Positions 54,732 to 63,048 of a DNA stretch of 64,000 nt are shown one piece after another. The DNA comes from Micromonospora rifamycinica. Lineage in GTDB: Bacteria > Actinomycetota > Actinomycetes > Mycobacteriales > Micromonosporaceae. The notes under the pieces are model-generated. The model had not been told where the DNA came from, made no database searches, and worked only from the letters and a program-made list of their open reading frames with translations. Location of the stretch: contig NZ_LT607752.1 in the NCBI RefSeq assembly GCF_900090265.1, positions 310,001-374,000 of the forward strand. The letters run 5' to 3'. Numbering within the stretch: the stretch's first letter is position 1; each line of letters starts with the position of its first letter. The translations under genes were made by a program, and so were the position numbers.

Positions 54732-55370
54732 CTGCTCCCCGCGCATGCGGGGGTGATCCCTGCGAGGTTCGGCCCTACATTGCATGCCTTTCTCTGCTCC
54801 CCGCGCATGCGGGGGTGATCCCACCTGGCCGACGAGGACGCGCTCGTGCGGGGCCTGCTCCCCGCGCATGCGGGGGTGATCCCGACCTCGGTAACGGCCT
54901 CTGAGCAGGGCGGTACTGCTCCCCGCGCATGCGGGGGTGATCCGGCGGGCCTGGGGACGTCCCAGATCCTCGGCGGCTGCTCCCCGCGCATGCGGGGGTG
55001 ATCCGTCGCACTGACCCTGCGTGCAGCCCCAACCGTCCTGCTCCCCGCACATGCGGGGGTGATCCCGATGGGCATTCGGTGCTGCTCGACGACGCGGACT
55101 GCTCCCCGCGCATGCGGGGGTGATCCGGTGTTGTCCGCGCCGGCCGCCGACAGGTTGATCTGCTCCCCGCGCATGCGGGGGTGATCCCGACCCCTGCAAA
55201 GCCATCGAAGCTGCCCTAGCCTGCTCCCCGCGCATGCGGGGGTGATCCCGGGCGGAACGCGGTCAACTCGGCGGCCGGCACCTGCTCCCCGCGCATGCGG
55301 GGGTGATCCGCATGTCCGGGTCTGGCCGGACAACCTCCACGGCTGCTCCCCGCGCATGCGGGGGTGATCC
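54732..55370 (+). CRISPR. CRISPR array, type I-E-like repeat, 11 repeats and 10 spacers
   Basis: 28-bp repeats that start CTGCTCCCC, contain the palindrome CCCCGCGCATGCGGGG and end GGTGATCC, at 54732, 54794, 54855, 54916, 54977, 55038, 55099, 55160, 55221, 55282 and 55343. Period is 61 bp (62 for the first); spacers are 33 (first 34) bp. All repeats are identical except the sixth (CGCACATGC). The palindromic stem and length fit Cas6e-processed type I-E arrays, read left to right. Immediately upstream, 54688-54731 is comparatively AT-rich (AGTAAATCCAGCTAGTTG) and could be a short leader. No cas gene lies anywhere in the window. Confidence 0.97.
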
Positions 55371-55711
55371 CTCGGACTTCTCGGCCGACCGGGAGAGGTT
55401 CTTTCTTCCCGTCGTGCGCGGGGGCGTGGTGTCGATGACCATCCGACCCCGGGTAGCCGTCGTGGGGGAGTCCTCGTTGACCCCCCACCCGAGAGGTCGT
55501 GAGCTTCCTTCGGCCCGCCCCGCCGGGAGCGACCCCGTTGATCATCGACGGCCGTCAGCCCGCGCCTCTGACGGCCGCCTGCAACCCTTTCCCGCAGGCG
55601 GGGTTGATCACCCCCGTTGACCTGGCCGGATGTGCCGGGAACTGGACACCGGGGCCACCACGCCCGGACCGGGCAGCTTTTTCCGGCCGGGTTCGCGTAC
55701 CGTTGCCGCTC
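55371..55711. other. Gap between CRISPR array and secA2-like gene
   Basis: 341 bp with no gene. It begins with a 33-34-bp spacer-like stretch, and a strongly degenerate repeat is possible at 55405-55432 (about 16 of 28 positions match). Further on are the inverted repeats CGGCCGTCAG / CTGACGGCCG (around 55548-55576) and GCCTGC / GCAGGC (around 55577-55599), which may be a terminator-type structure. No clear promoter for the next gene was found. Confidence 0.45.
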
Positions 55712-58003
55712 ATGGGTGTGTCGCAACGGTTGAAGAGCAGGTTCCGCCGGTTCCTCCAGCGCCCGGGGACGACGGTCGACCTCGCTCCGCTGGAGAAGCT
55801 GCTGCCGCGGGTCGCCGCGCGCGAGGACGAGCTGTCGGCGCTGGACGACGCCGCGTTGACCGAGGCCGCCGGTGCGGCCACGGAGTACGTGGAGATCTGC
55901 GCCGTCGGCCGGGAGGCCGCCCGTCGTGGCCTCGACCAGCGGCCGTACGACGTGCAGCTGCTCGGTGCGATGGCGCTGCTGTCCGGCAAGGTCGCCGAGA
56001 TGGCCACCGGTGAGGGCAAGACGCTGACCGCCACCGTCGCCGCCTACGGGCACGTCCGGCTGGGCAACGGCCCGGTGCACGTGCTCACGGTCAACGACTA
56101 CCTGGCCCGCCGGGACGCCGAGTGGATGACGCCGGTCTACCGGCTGCTCGGGCTGAGCGTGGGCTGGGTCAACGAGGCGTCCACCCCGGCCGAGCGGCGG
56201 GAGGCGTACGGCTGCGACGTCACCTACGTGTCGGTCAGCGAGGCCGGTTTCGACTTCCTCCGCGACCAGCTCGTCACCGACCTGGCCGACCGGGTCCAGC
56301 CGCCGCTGGCCACCGCGATCGTCGACGAGGCCGACTCGATCCTGATCGACGAGGCCCGGGTGCCGATGGTGCTGGCCGGTTCGGTCACCGGTGAGCAGGA
56401 CCCGGTGCACGCCGCCGCCGCGCTGGTGCGCGGTCTGCGCAGGGGTCGGCACTACACGGTCGCCGACGACGGCCGCAGCGTCGCCTTCACCACCGAGGGG
56501 CTGGCCGCCGTCGAGGCCAAACTGGGCGGCATCGACCTGTACGACACCGAGCACGTCGGGCAGCTCTCGGCGGTGAACGTGGCGTTGCACGCGCACGCCC
56601 TGCTGCACCGCGACGTCGACTACATCGTGCGGGACGGCTCGGTCGAGCTGATCGACGAGATGCGTGGCCGGGTCGCCCAGCGTCGGCGCTGGCCCGACGG
56701 CCTCCAGGCCGCCGTGGAGGCGAAGGAGGGCCTGGACGCCACCGCCGAGGGGGAGGTGCTGGGCACCATCGCCGTGCAGGCGTACATCGCGCTCTACCCC
56801 AAGCTGTGCGGCATGACGGCGACCGCGGTGCTGGTCGGCGACCAGCTCCGCGAGTTCTTCGGCCTCGAGGTGGCGGTGATCCCGCCGAACACCCCCTGCG
56901 TCCGCGAGGACGAGCCGGACCGGATCTACGCGACCCGGGCCGAGAAGGAGGAGGCGCTGATCGACGAGATCCGGCGCTGCCACGAGGCGGGCCGCCCGGT
57001 GCTGGTCGGCACGCTCGATGTGAAGGAGTCCGAGGGGCTCGCCGCCGGTCTGCAGGCTGCCGGGGTGCCGTGCGTGGTGCTCAATGCCAAGAACGACGAC
57101 GAGGAGGCGGCGATCATCGCCGAGGCCGGCGCGTACGGTGCGGTGACCGTCTCCACCCAGATGGCGGGTCGGGGTGTCGACATCCGGCTCGGCGGCAGCG
57201 AGCAGGTCGACCAGGAGCGGGTGGCCGAGCTGGGCGGGCTGTACGTGATCGGCAGCGGCCGGCACGACAGCCGGCGGGTCGACGACCAGCTGCGCGGCCG
57301 GGCCGGCCGGCAGGGCGACCCCGGTGGCTCGGTCTTCTTCGTCAGCCTGGAGGACGACCTGGTGGTGCGGCACGCCGGCGACACCATCCCGGCGTCGCCC
57401 CGGATGAACGCCGACGGCCTGGTGACCGACGAGCAGGTCGACTACGCGGTGGAGCACGCCCAGCGGGTCGCCGAGGGCGTCAACCACGAGATCCACCGCA
57501 ACACCTGGCGCTACAGCGTGGTCATCGAGCAGCAGCGGATCGCGCTGGCCGAGCGCCGGGAGCGGCTGCTGACGTCCGACATCGCCGCGCTGATGCTGCT
57601 CGACCGGATGCCCGACAAGGCCGGCGAGATGGACGAGGACCTGCTGGCCCGGGTGGCCCGGTCGATCGCGCTCTACCACACCGACCGTCTCTGGGCGGAG
57701 CACCTGGCCGAGCTGTCCGAGGTGCGCGAGGGTGTGCACCTGCGGGCGCTGGGTCGGCTCGACCCGCTGGACGAGTTCCACCGGGCGGCGGTGCCGGCGT
57801 TCACCAACCTCATCCCCGAGATCGAGACGCGGACCCTGGCCACCTTCGAGGAGACCGAGTTCGCCGAGGACTGGGAGCCGGACGCCGCCAAGCTGGTCCG
57901 GCCCAGCGCCACCTGGACGTACCTGGTGCACGACAACCCGTTCGGCTCGGAACTGGACCGGCTGATCGCCTCGGTCGGCCGCCGGCTCGCCGCGGCCCGC
58001 TGA
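55712..58003 (+). CDS. secA2: SecA2-type preprotein translocase ATPase
   Basis: 763-residue SecA-like motor, shorter than housekeeping SecA (~900+) and without the C-terminal zinc finger. Walker A in GKVAEMATGEGKTLTATVAA, DEAD-type Walker B in VDEADSILIDEARVP, the second nucleotide-binding fold with RQGDPGGSVFFVSLEDD and LRGRAGR are all present. A TGVSQRLKSRFRRF-like basic N-terminus precedes the motor. SecA2 proteins export a restricted protein set alongside SecYEG; substrates are unknown. Symbol is by similarity. Followed by a strong terminator. Confidence 0.87.
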   Translation: MGVSQRLKSRFRRFLQRPGTTVDLAPLEKLLPRVAAREDELSALDDAALTEAAGAATEYVEICAVGREAARRGLDQRPYDVQLLGAMALLSGKVAEMATGEGKTLTATVAAYGHVRLGNGPVHVLTVNDYLARRDAEWMTPVYRLLGLSVGWVNEASTPAERREAYGCDVTYVSVSEAGFDFLRDQLVTDLADRVQPPLATAIVDEADSILIDEARVPMVLAGSVTGEQDPVHAAAALVRGLRRGRHYTVADDGRSVAFTTEGLAAVEAKLGGIDLYDTEHVGQLSAVNVALHAHALLHRDVDYIVRDGSVELIDEMRGRVAQRRRWPDGLQAAVEAKEGLDATAEGEVLGTIAVQAYIALYPKLCGMTATAVLVGDQLREFFGLEVAVIPPNTPCVREDEPDRIYATRAEKEEALIDEIRRCHEAGRPVLVGTLDVKESEGLAAGLQAAGVPCVVLNAKNDDEEAAIIAEAGAYGAVTVSTQMAGRGVDIRLGGSEQVDQERVAELGGLYVIGSGRHDSRRVDDQLRGRAGRQGDPGGSVFFVSLEDDLVVRHAGDTIPASPRMNADGLVTDEQVDYAVEHAQRVAEGVNHEIHRNTWRYSVVIEQQRIALAERRERLLTSDIAALMLLDRMPDKAGEMDEDLLARVARSIALYHTDRLWAEHLAELSEVREGVHLRALGRLDPLDEFHRAAVPAFTNLIPEIETRTLATFEETEFAEDWEPDAAKLVRPSATWTYLVHDNPFGSELDRLIASVGRRLAAAR

Positions 58004-58011
58004 ACGTCACG

Positions 58012-58051
58012 AGGTACCCCTCCGGGACGGTCCGGCACCGGAGGGGTACCT
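58012..58051 (+). terminator. Rho-independent-like terminator after secA2
   Basis: Perfect 14-bp stem AGGTACCCCTCCGG / CCGGAGGGGTACCT with a 12-base loop, followed by TTT. Nine bases after the stop codon. Confidence 0.88.
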
Positions 58052-58058
58052 TTACGCG

Positions 58059-58084
58059 GTTTCGATCCGGTTTCGGCAGGGTAG
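58059..58084 (+). promoter_or_regulatory. Candidate SigB/SigF-type promoter of the GAF-ANTAR gene
   Basis: GTTT (58059-58062), 16 bases, GGGTAG (58079-58084). The next ATG is 38 bases on (58123, a 20-codon frame); the GAF-ANTAR start is 109 bases on. It sits directly after the secA2 terminator, where a promoter is expected. Confidence 0.6.
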
Positions 58085-58122
58085 TAGCCCGGGGCTCACG
58101 ACTCGGAAGAGAGATCACGACG

Positions 58123-58185
58123 ATGACGCAGGCAACGACGTCGGTGGCGGGCGGCAGGTGCGCAACGGAGCCCGTGGTTCGGTGA
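58123..58185 (+). CDS. Possible 20-residue leader ORF before the GAF-ANTAR gene
   Basis: ATG-ACG-CAG ... TGA encoding MTQATTSVAGGRCATEPVVR. It begins 38 bases after the SigB-like -10 box, with GGAAGAGAG about ten bases upstream, and stops nine bases before the GAF-ANTAR ATG. It may couple translation or be chance. Confidence 0.3.
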   Translation: MTQATTSVAGGRCATEPVVR

Positions 58186-58193
58186 GGCTGGAC

Positions 58194-58922
58194 ATGCGGG
58201 AGCTGACGAGTGACACGCTCGGGGTGCTGGAGACGGCCGCCCTGTTACGGGAGTTGACCGCGGGGCTGATCGCGGTCGACGACTTCGACGCGGCACTGGC
58301 CGAGCTGGTCCGGATCACCGCCGACGCCGTGCCGGGCGTGGCCTGGTGCGGGTTCACCGCCTTGCTGGCCGGGGAACCCGCCGGGGTCGCCGCCTCCGAT
58401 CCGCGGCTGGCCGAGCTGGACGACCTGGGGCACGGCGGGGAGTCACCGGCGATGAACGCGATCCGTCGCCGGGAGATGACCATCGCGGCGGACCTCACCA
58501 CCGAGGACCGGTGGCCGGCGTGGACCGACAGCGCCCGCCGGCTCGGCGTCCGCGGGGTGATCTCCGCCCCGGTGGACGTCGACGAGCAGGCGATCGGTTC
58601 GATCAACCTGTACGCCGACCGGGCCGCCCTGCTGGGCACCCGGCAGCAGCTCACCGCGATGCTGCTGGCCGAGCACGCCGGGCTGCTGCTGGCCGCCGTC
58701 CGGGACCGGGCCCGGCGGGCCGAGCGGGCTGGTGAACGCGACGGCGCGCTGCTCGGGGAGAACGTGGTCGGCCAGGCCGTCGGGGTGATCATGACGCAGC
58801 GCGGCTGCCCGGCCCCCGAGGCGCTGCACGTGCTGCGCAGCGCGGCGTCCTCGCTGGACATCCCGCTGCGGGAGGTGGCGGAGCGGCTGGTCACCACCGT
58901 CTCGCGTCCCCGCGAGTCGTGA
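58194..58922 (+). CDS. GAF-ANTAR regulator (RNA-binding antiterminator type)
   Basis: 242 residues. GAF domain ~20-165 (LVRITADAVPGVAWCGFTAL, VISAPVDVDEQAIGSINLYA) followed by a linker helix and an ANTAR domain (~180-235: NVVGQAVGVIMTQRGCPAPE, ALHVLRSAASSLDIPLREVA). ANTAR proteins bind two-stem RNA loops and prevent termination; the GAF domain would sense a ligand or redox state. ATG 58194 has GAGG six bases upstream; a GTG 36 bases earlier is possible. Confidence 0.88.
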   Translation: MRELTSDTLGVLETAALLRELTAGLIAVDDFDAALAELVRITADAVPGVAWCGFTALLAGEPAGVAASDPRLAELDDLGHGGESPAMNAIRRREMTIAADLTTEDRWPAWTDSARRLGVRGVISAPVDVDEQAIGSINLYADRAALLGTRQQLTAMLLAEHAGLLLAAVRDRARRAERAGERDGALLGENVVGQAVGVIMTQRGCPAPEALHVLRSAASSLDIPLREVAERLVTTVSRPRES

Positions 58923-59063
58923 GTCCTCCACCGCTCGCGGGCGGCGTCCGGCGGCCGGTGTGGTCCGGTCTTCGGATGACGTCCGGCGGTCGGGCCGGGC
59001 GGTCGGATGGCGTCCGGCGGGCGGGTGTCGTTTCTTCCCGGCCCCGCGAATCCTGGCGCGGCC

Positions 59064-59089
59064 GTTTCGCCGGGCGGGGCCTCGGGTAG
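59064..59089 (+). promoter_or_regulatory. Candidate SigB/SigF-type promoter of the DUF2231 gene
   Basis: GTTT (59064-59067), 16 bases, GGGTAG (59084-59089), then 42 bases to the ATG at 59132. Identical boxes and spacing to the site at 58059. Confidence 0.6.
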
Positions 59090-59131
59090 CACCCTGGACC
59101 GGTGAGCTGAGCCGATCCTGGGGAGGAACCG

Positions 59132-59635
59132 ATGGAGAGCCGCCTGAGGGTGCAGGGGCATCCCATCCAACCGATGCTGGTGACGTTCCCCTTCGGGCTC
59201 TTCGTCAGCGCCACCGTCTTCGATCTCGCCGATGTGGCGGGTGGCCCGGTCTTCCTCGGTGAGGTCGGCTACTGGACGGCGATCGCCGCCCTGGTGGCCG
59301 CCGGGCTCGCCGGGGCGGCCGGCATGATCGACCTGTGGGACGTCCGGCCGGGGCCGCACCGCCGTACCATGGTCATGTTCAACATGGTCAACGCGGGCAT
59401 GGCTGCGCTCTTCCTGCTGGCCTGCCTGATCCGCGCGGACGCCCCGCAGCGCGGCGCGACCGGGATGCTGCTGGTGACCGAGCTGGTCGCGCTGGCCGTC
59501 GGCGCGGTCGGCGTCGGGCTCGGCGCTCGGCTGATGCGCCAGTTCGACTCCGGCCACCGGGAGCCCACCGGCTTCGAGACCCTCGACGGCGTGCCCGCCG
59601 GCTCCACCGTGGAGATCCTCCGCTCCACCCCCTGA
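59132..59635 (+). CDS. DUF2231 membrane protein
   Basis: 167 residues, four transmembrane helices, beginning with the family's VQGHPIQPMLVTFPFGLF. The HPxHP-like start and following DLADVAGG resemble predicted redox or haem-linked membrane proteins of this family. Function unknown. Downstream of a SigB-like promoter, which would place it among stress genes. Confidence 0.85.
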   Translation: MESRLRVQGHPIQPMLVTFPFGLFVSATVFDLADVAGGPVFLGEVGYWTAIAALVAAGLAGAAGMIDLWDVRPGPHRRTMVMFNMVNAGMAALFLLACLIRADAPQRGATGMLLVTELVALAVGAVGVGLGARLMRQFDSGHREPTGFETLDGVPAGSTVEILRSTP

Positions 59636-59705
59636 CCGCCGGGGTGGCGCACCGCCGGTGGCCAATCGGGTTGCCGGCGGCGCCCCGGTGCCGCAGGGTG
59701 GGCGG

Positions 59706-60485
59706 ATGGTCGAGCGGAGCTGTGCCGAGTTGATCGCCGAGGCGACGGCCGCCCCGGTGGACGGCTGGGGGTTCGACTGGCTGGACGGCCGGGCCACCGA
59801 GGAACGTCCACCGTGGGGCTATGCCCGCCAGGTCGCCGACCGGATGGCGACGGTCGCCGCGGCGTTGGACATCGACACCGGTGGGGGCGAGGTGCTCGCC
59901 GAGGTACCGCAGCCGCCGCCGCTGCTGCTCGCCACCGAGGCGTGGCCGCCGAACGTCGCGGTCGCCCGGCGGACGTTGCGTCGGGTCGGCGGCCGGGTGG
60001 TCCAGGTCGCCCCCCGCTCCCGGCTGCCCTTCCGGGACGCCGGCTTCGACCTGGTGACCAGCCGGCACCCGGTGGACACCGACTGGGCGGAGATCGCCCG
60101 GGTGCTGCGGCCCGGGGGACGCTACCTGTCCCAGCAGATCGGCGCGGGCACCATGCGGGAGCTGAGCGAGGCGGTGCTGGGGCCGTTGCCGCCGCCGGCC
60201 ACCCGGCACACCGCCCAGGCGGTCGCCGCCGCCCGGACCGCCGGCCTCGACGTGGTACGCCTGGAGCGGGCCACCCTGCGGGCGGTGTTCCACGACGTCG
60301 GCGCGGTGGTCTGGTTCCTGCGCAAGGTGGTCTGGACCGTGCCGGACTTCGACGTGGACCGGTACCGTCCGCAGCTCGAACGGCTGCACGCGCGGATCCG
60401 GGCCGAGGGCGCGTTCGTCGCCCGTTCCCGACGTTTCCTGATCGAGGCGGTCCGACCGGCCCCGGGGGACGTCGGGTCGGCCTGA
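59706..60485 (+). CDS. SAM-dependent methyltransferase
   Basis: 259 residues with a class I fold: DIDTGGGEVLAEVP (motif I), a strand-2 acidic end ATEAWPPNV, DAGFDLVTSRHPVDT and a motif with RVLRPGGRYLSQQIG. The substrate is not inferable. ATG at 59706 has GCAGGG upstream; a GTG at 59658 is possible. Confidence 0.8.
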   Translation: MVERSCAELIAEATAAPVDGWGFDWLDGRATEERPPWGYARQVADRMATVAAALDIDTGGGEVLAEVPQPPPLLLATEAWPPNVAVARRTLRRVGGRVVQVAPRSRLPFRDAGFDLVTSRHPVDTDWAEIARVLRPGGRYLSQQIGAGTMRELSEAVLGPLPPPATRHTAQAVAAARTAGLDVVRLERATLRAVFHDVGAVVWFLRKVVWTVPDFDVDRYRPQLERLHARIRAEGAFVARSRRFLIEAVRPAPGDVGSA

Positions 60486-60568
60486 GCGGCCCCGGGTAGC
60501 CCGTCCGGGGCGGCGGGGCCGGCGACGGGTCACGCCCGACGGGGTGACCGCTCCGGGCCGGTGGCGGG

Positions 60569-60961
60569 TCAGTCGCGGGCGAGCAGGGTGAGCATGTCCG
60601 GCAGGTCGAAGAAGCGGGCCGTCTCCACCGCGGACGGGGTGCCGTGGTCGGGGTCGGCGCCGGCGTCGAGCAGCGCCCGTACCGCCTCGGTGTCGCGTCG
60701 GAAGACCGCCGCGGCGAGCGCGGTCTGCCCCCGGTCGTTGACCCGGCGGTGGTCCGCGCCCCGGGCCAGCAACGCCGCGACGGTCTCCGGGCGGGCGTGG
60801 TAGGCGGCCAGGATGAGCAGGGTGTCGCCCTTGGCGTTGGTCATGTTCACCGGCAGCCCGGCATCCACGTGGTCGCCGAGTTCCCCGGCCTCGCCCGCGC
60901 GGGCCAGGTCGAACATCCGGTGGGCGAAGGCCAGTGTCTCGGCGTCGAGATCCTCGGTCAC
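60569..60961 (-). CDS. Ankyrin-repeat protein
   Basis: 130 residues with about three ankyrin units (NAKGDTLLILAAYHARPETV, NDRGQTALAAAVFRRDTEAV, GTPSAVETARFFDLPDMLTL). GTG start with TAGGCT six bases upstream, the classic leaderless arrangement. Ankyrin proteins of this size are binding modules; partner unknown. Convergent with the methyltransferase. Confidence 0.8.
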   Translation of the reverse strand: MTEDLDAETLAFAHRMFDLARAGEAGELGDHVDAGLPVNMTNAKGDTLLILAAYHARPETVAALLARGADHRRVNDRGQTALAAAVFRRDTEAVRALLDAGADPDHGTPSAVETARFFDLPDMLTLLARD

Positions 60962-61076
60962 CGGTCCAGCCTAGAGGTCGGGGTGCGGGTGGGCGGCGCG
61001 GACCGACCGTGCCGGCCGCGATGGGGACTCGTCGTGGACGCAGCATGTTTCCCACCATCCGGTATTACCTACTAAA

Positions 61077-61084
61077 CCTATAGG
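61077..61084. promoter_or_regulatory. Palindrome CCTATAGG upstream of the cysteine dioxygenase gene
   Basis: CCTATAGG lies in the partly symmetric AAACCTATAGGCTTT, about 46 bases before the ATG, within the most AT-rich stretch of the area (61060-61100). It is a likely operator for sulfur control of the operon; no regulator of known specificity is assigned. Confidence 0.5.
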
Positions 61085-61129
61085 CTTTGACGTTTAGAGT
61101 GTCCGGAGACGCGTCACACGGGAGTAACC

Positions 61130-61582
61130 ATGACCAGCATCCGCACCACCGACCTGCTCACCGTCGCCGGCCGGTACGCCGACCCGACCACCTGGTCGGT
61201 GCCGCTGCGATTCGACCGCGCCGAGCGCTGGTACGCCCTGCTCGCCTCGACCGGCGAGCACGAGGTCTGGGCGCTGAGCTGGCTGCCCGGCCAGGGCACC
61301 GACCTGCACGACCACGGCGGTTCCTCCGGTGCCTTCCTGGTGGTGGCCGGCGAGTTGACCGAGCAGACCGTCTCCGGTGGCCGGCTGCGCCCGCACCGCC
61401 TCGCCGCCGGTGCCGGCCGCCGGTTCGGCCCCCGCCACGTGCACCAGGTGAGCAACCGGGGTGACCAGCCCGCGGTCAGCGTGCACGTCTACCTGCCGGC
61501 GCTGCGGCACATGACCCGTTACCACCTCGTCGACGGCCGACTCCGGGCCGCCGAGATCGACCGGGCCGGCATCTCCTGGTGA
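61130..61582 (+). CDS. Cysteine dioxygenase
   Basis: 150-residue cupin of the cysteine dioxygenase type I family that oxidises cysteine to cysteinesulfinate with iron. Iron-binding histidines are visible in DLHDHGGSSGAFLVVAGELT and in GPRHVHQVSNRG. GGGAG precedes the ATG. First gene of a sulfur operon with the rhodanese gene. Confidence 0.9.
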   Translation: MTSIRTTDLLTVAGRYADPTTWSVPLRFDRAERWYALLASTGEHEVWALSWLPGQGTDLHDHGGSSGAFLVVAGELTEQTVSGGRLRPHRLAAGAGRRFGPRHVHQVSNRGDQPAVSVHVYLPALRHMTRYHLVDGRLRAAEIDRAGISW

Positions 61583-61638
61583 CCCCGCCCGTTCCCGTTC
61601 CCCCCACCCGTCGGCTCGCCCCTGGAAGGACCGCGACG

Positions 61639-62130
61639 ATGCCGTTGCACACCATCCCCACCGAGAGCTGTCCGGCCCCGCCCCCGGGGTCGCGCGGCAT
61701 CGACGAGATCCTCGCCGAGGCCCGGACCCGGCTGCGCCGGCTCGATCCCGAGCAGGCGCACCTGGCCCACCGGGGCGGGGCGCTGATGGTCGACATCCGA
61801 CCGGCGGCCCAGCGCGCCGCCCACGGCACCGTGCCGGGCGCGCGGGCGATCGAACGCAACGTCCTGGAGTGGCGGCTCGACCCACGCTGTCCGGCCCGGT
61901 TGACCGAGGCGGTCGACTACGACCTGCCGGTGCTGGTGATCTGCCAGGAGGGTTACACCTCGTCACTGGCCGCCGCCGCCCTGCAGGACATCGGCCTGCA
62001 CCGGGCCACCGACGTGGTCGGCGGCTTCGTCGCCTGGCGGCTCGCCGGCCTGCCCGCCCTGGGTCCGGCGCTGTCGCACCACACCCCGCCCCTCGCGCCG
62101 CCGGTGACCGCCGGCCGGACGCCGCACTGA
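61639..62130 (+). CDS. Rhodanese-like sulfurtransferase
   Basis: 163-residue single rhodanese domain with the catalytic cysteine in VICQEGYTSSLAAA and the substrate strand MVDIRPAAQRAAHGTV. ATG at 61639 is preceded by GGAAGGACC; a GTG at 61579 that overlaps the dioxygenase stop would add 20 residues. Cysteine dioxygenase plus rhodanese suggests handling of cysteine sulfur and persulfides. Confidence 0.85.
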   Translation: MPLHTIPTESCPAPPPGSRGIDEILAEARTRLRRLDPEQAHLAHRGGALMVDIRPAAQRAAHGTVPGARAIERNVLEWRLDPRCPARLTEAVDYDLPVLVICQEGYTSSLAAAALQDIGLHRATDVVGGFVAWRLAGLPALGPALSHHTPPLAPPVTAGRTPH

Positions 62131-62180
62131 CCGTCGCGCCCCACCGGGCCTGGCGGACGCACCGTACACAGGAGGCTCCC

Positions 62181-62765
62181 ATGTCCCTCGTCACCCTCAC
62201 CGCGCGTCCGCATCCGCCGGGCCGCCCCGACCGGGTGGCGCCGGGCCGGCCCCGGTCCACGCCGTCGCTGACCATCACCCTCGACCTGGCCGCCGGGCCG
62301 CTGACGCCCCGGCTGGCCCGCCTGGTCGACCTGCTCGGCGAGCTGGCCGAGACGGGGGAGGGGGTGGTCCGGTTCAGCGAGCCGGCCGCGCCGCGTCTGC
62401 TGTCGTCGGTGCCGGCTCCGCGCCCGACGCCGACCGGCGGAGAGCCGGCCCCGGCCGACGGCGAGACCCTGCGGATTCTGGCCGGCACCCGGGTGGTCCG
62501 CCACGGCGACCGGGAGATCCCGCTCACCCGCATCGAGTTCGACCTGCTGCTCTTCCTCGCCGAGCACCCGCACCGGGTCTTCACCCGGCTCCAACTGCTC
62601 GCCAGCGTCTGGGGGTACGAGCACGCCGTCGTCCGCACCGTGGACGTGCACGTGCGCCGGCTGCGCGCCAAGCTCGGGGCGGACGCACCCCTGGTGACCA
62701 CCGTGTACGGGGTGGGTTACCGGCTCGCCGACGACGCGAGGGTGCGGGTCGAGCGGTTTCACTGA
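62181..62765 (+). CDS. Stand-alone winged-helix (OmpR/PhoB-type) DNA-binding protein
   Basis: 194 residues. No receiver domain; an N-terminal ~90-residue low-complexity region with a conserved TITLDLAAGP segment precedes a PhoB-type winged helix (ILAGTRVVRHGDREIPLTRI, EFDLLLFLAEHPHRVFTRLQ, RTVDVHVRRLRAKLGADAPL, TVYGVGYRL). GGAGG upstream of the ATG. Probably the regulator of the operon; how it senses a signal without a receiver is unclear. Confidence 0.85.
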   Translation: MSLVTLTARPHPPGRPDRVAPGRPRSTPSLTITLDLAAGPLTPRLARLVDLLGELAETGEGVVRFSEPAAPRLLSSVPAPRPTPTGGEPAPADGETLRILAGTRVVRHGDREIPLTRIEFDLLLFLAEHPHRVFTRLQLLASVWGYEHAVVRTVDVHVRRLRAKLGADAPLVTTVYGVGYRLADDARVRVERFH

Positions 62766-62779
62766 CCATCGCACGCGCC

Positions 62780-62820
62780 GACGCGACGCACCCGACTCGT
62801 CCGAGCGGGTGCGTCGCGTC
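62780..62820 (+). terminator. Terminator after the first winged-helix gene
   Basis: Perfect 15-bp stem GACGCGACGCACCCG / CGGGTGCGTCGCGTC with an 11-base loop, 15 bases after the stop. Confidence 0.85.
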
Positions 62821-63048
62821 GTGTCGGCCGTCGTGGACCGGGCGGGCACCCCCGTATCCGGGCAGTTCGGCGCTTCTGCTGTAATCATCTGGCTCGTACG
62901 CAGAGCGAGGGACCGGCTGCTAACTGTTCGTCGATTGTCACATTCATGCAACGCGGTCGCCCCTTGACCCCCGTCCAGGGGCCGGGAAGCATCGATGCAG
63001 CGGCGTCCCGGGCCGTGGGGAGATTCCGGACCAGCCCCAAGGAGGACC

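Noticed and set aside
55405..55432. Twelfth CRISPR repeat
   Set aside because: Only about 16 of 28 positions match; too weak to count, although the spacing is right for a decayed terminal repeat.
54623..57931. 1102-codon open frame antisense to secA2 and reading through the CRISPR array
   Set aside because: The CRISPR part is repeat-derived (recurrent SPPHARGA-type peptides) and the rest mirrors the third codon positions of secA2; no family motif.
61086..61100. TTGACG / TAGAGT as promoter of the cysteine dioxygenase gene
   Set aside because: The two boxes are only a few bases apart, so they cannot be a -35/-10 pair.
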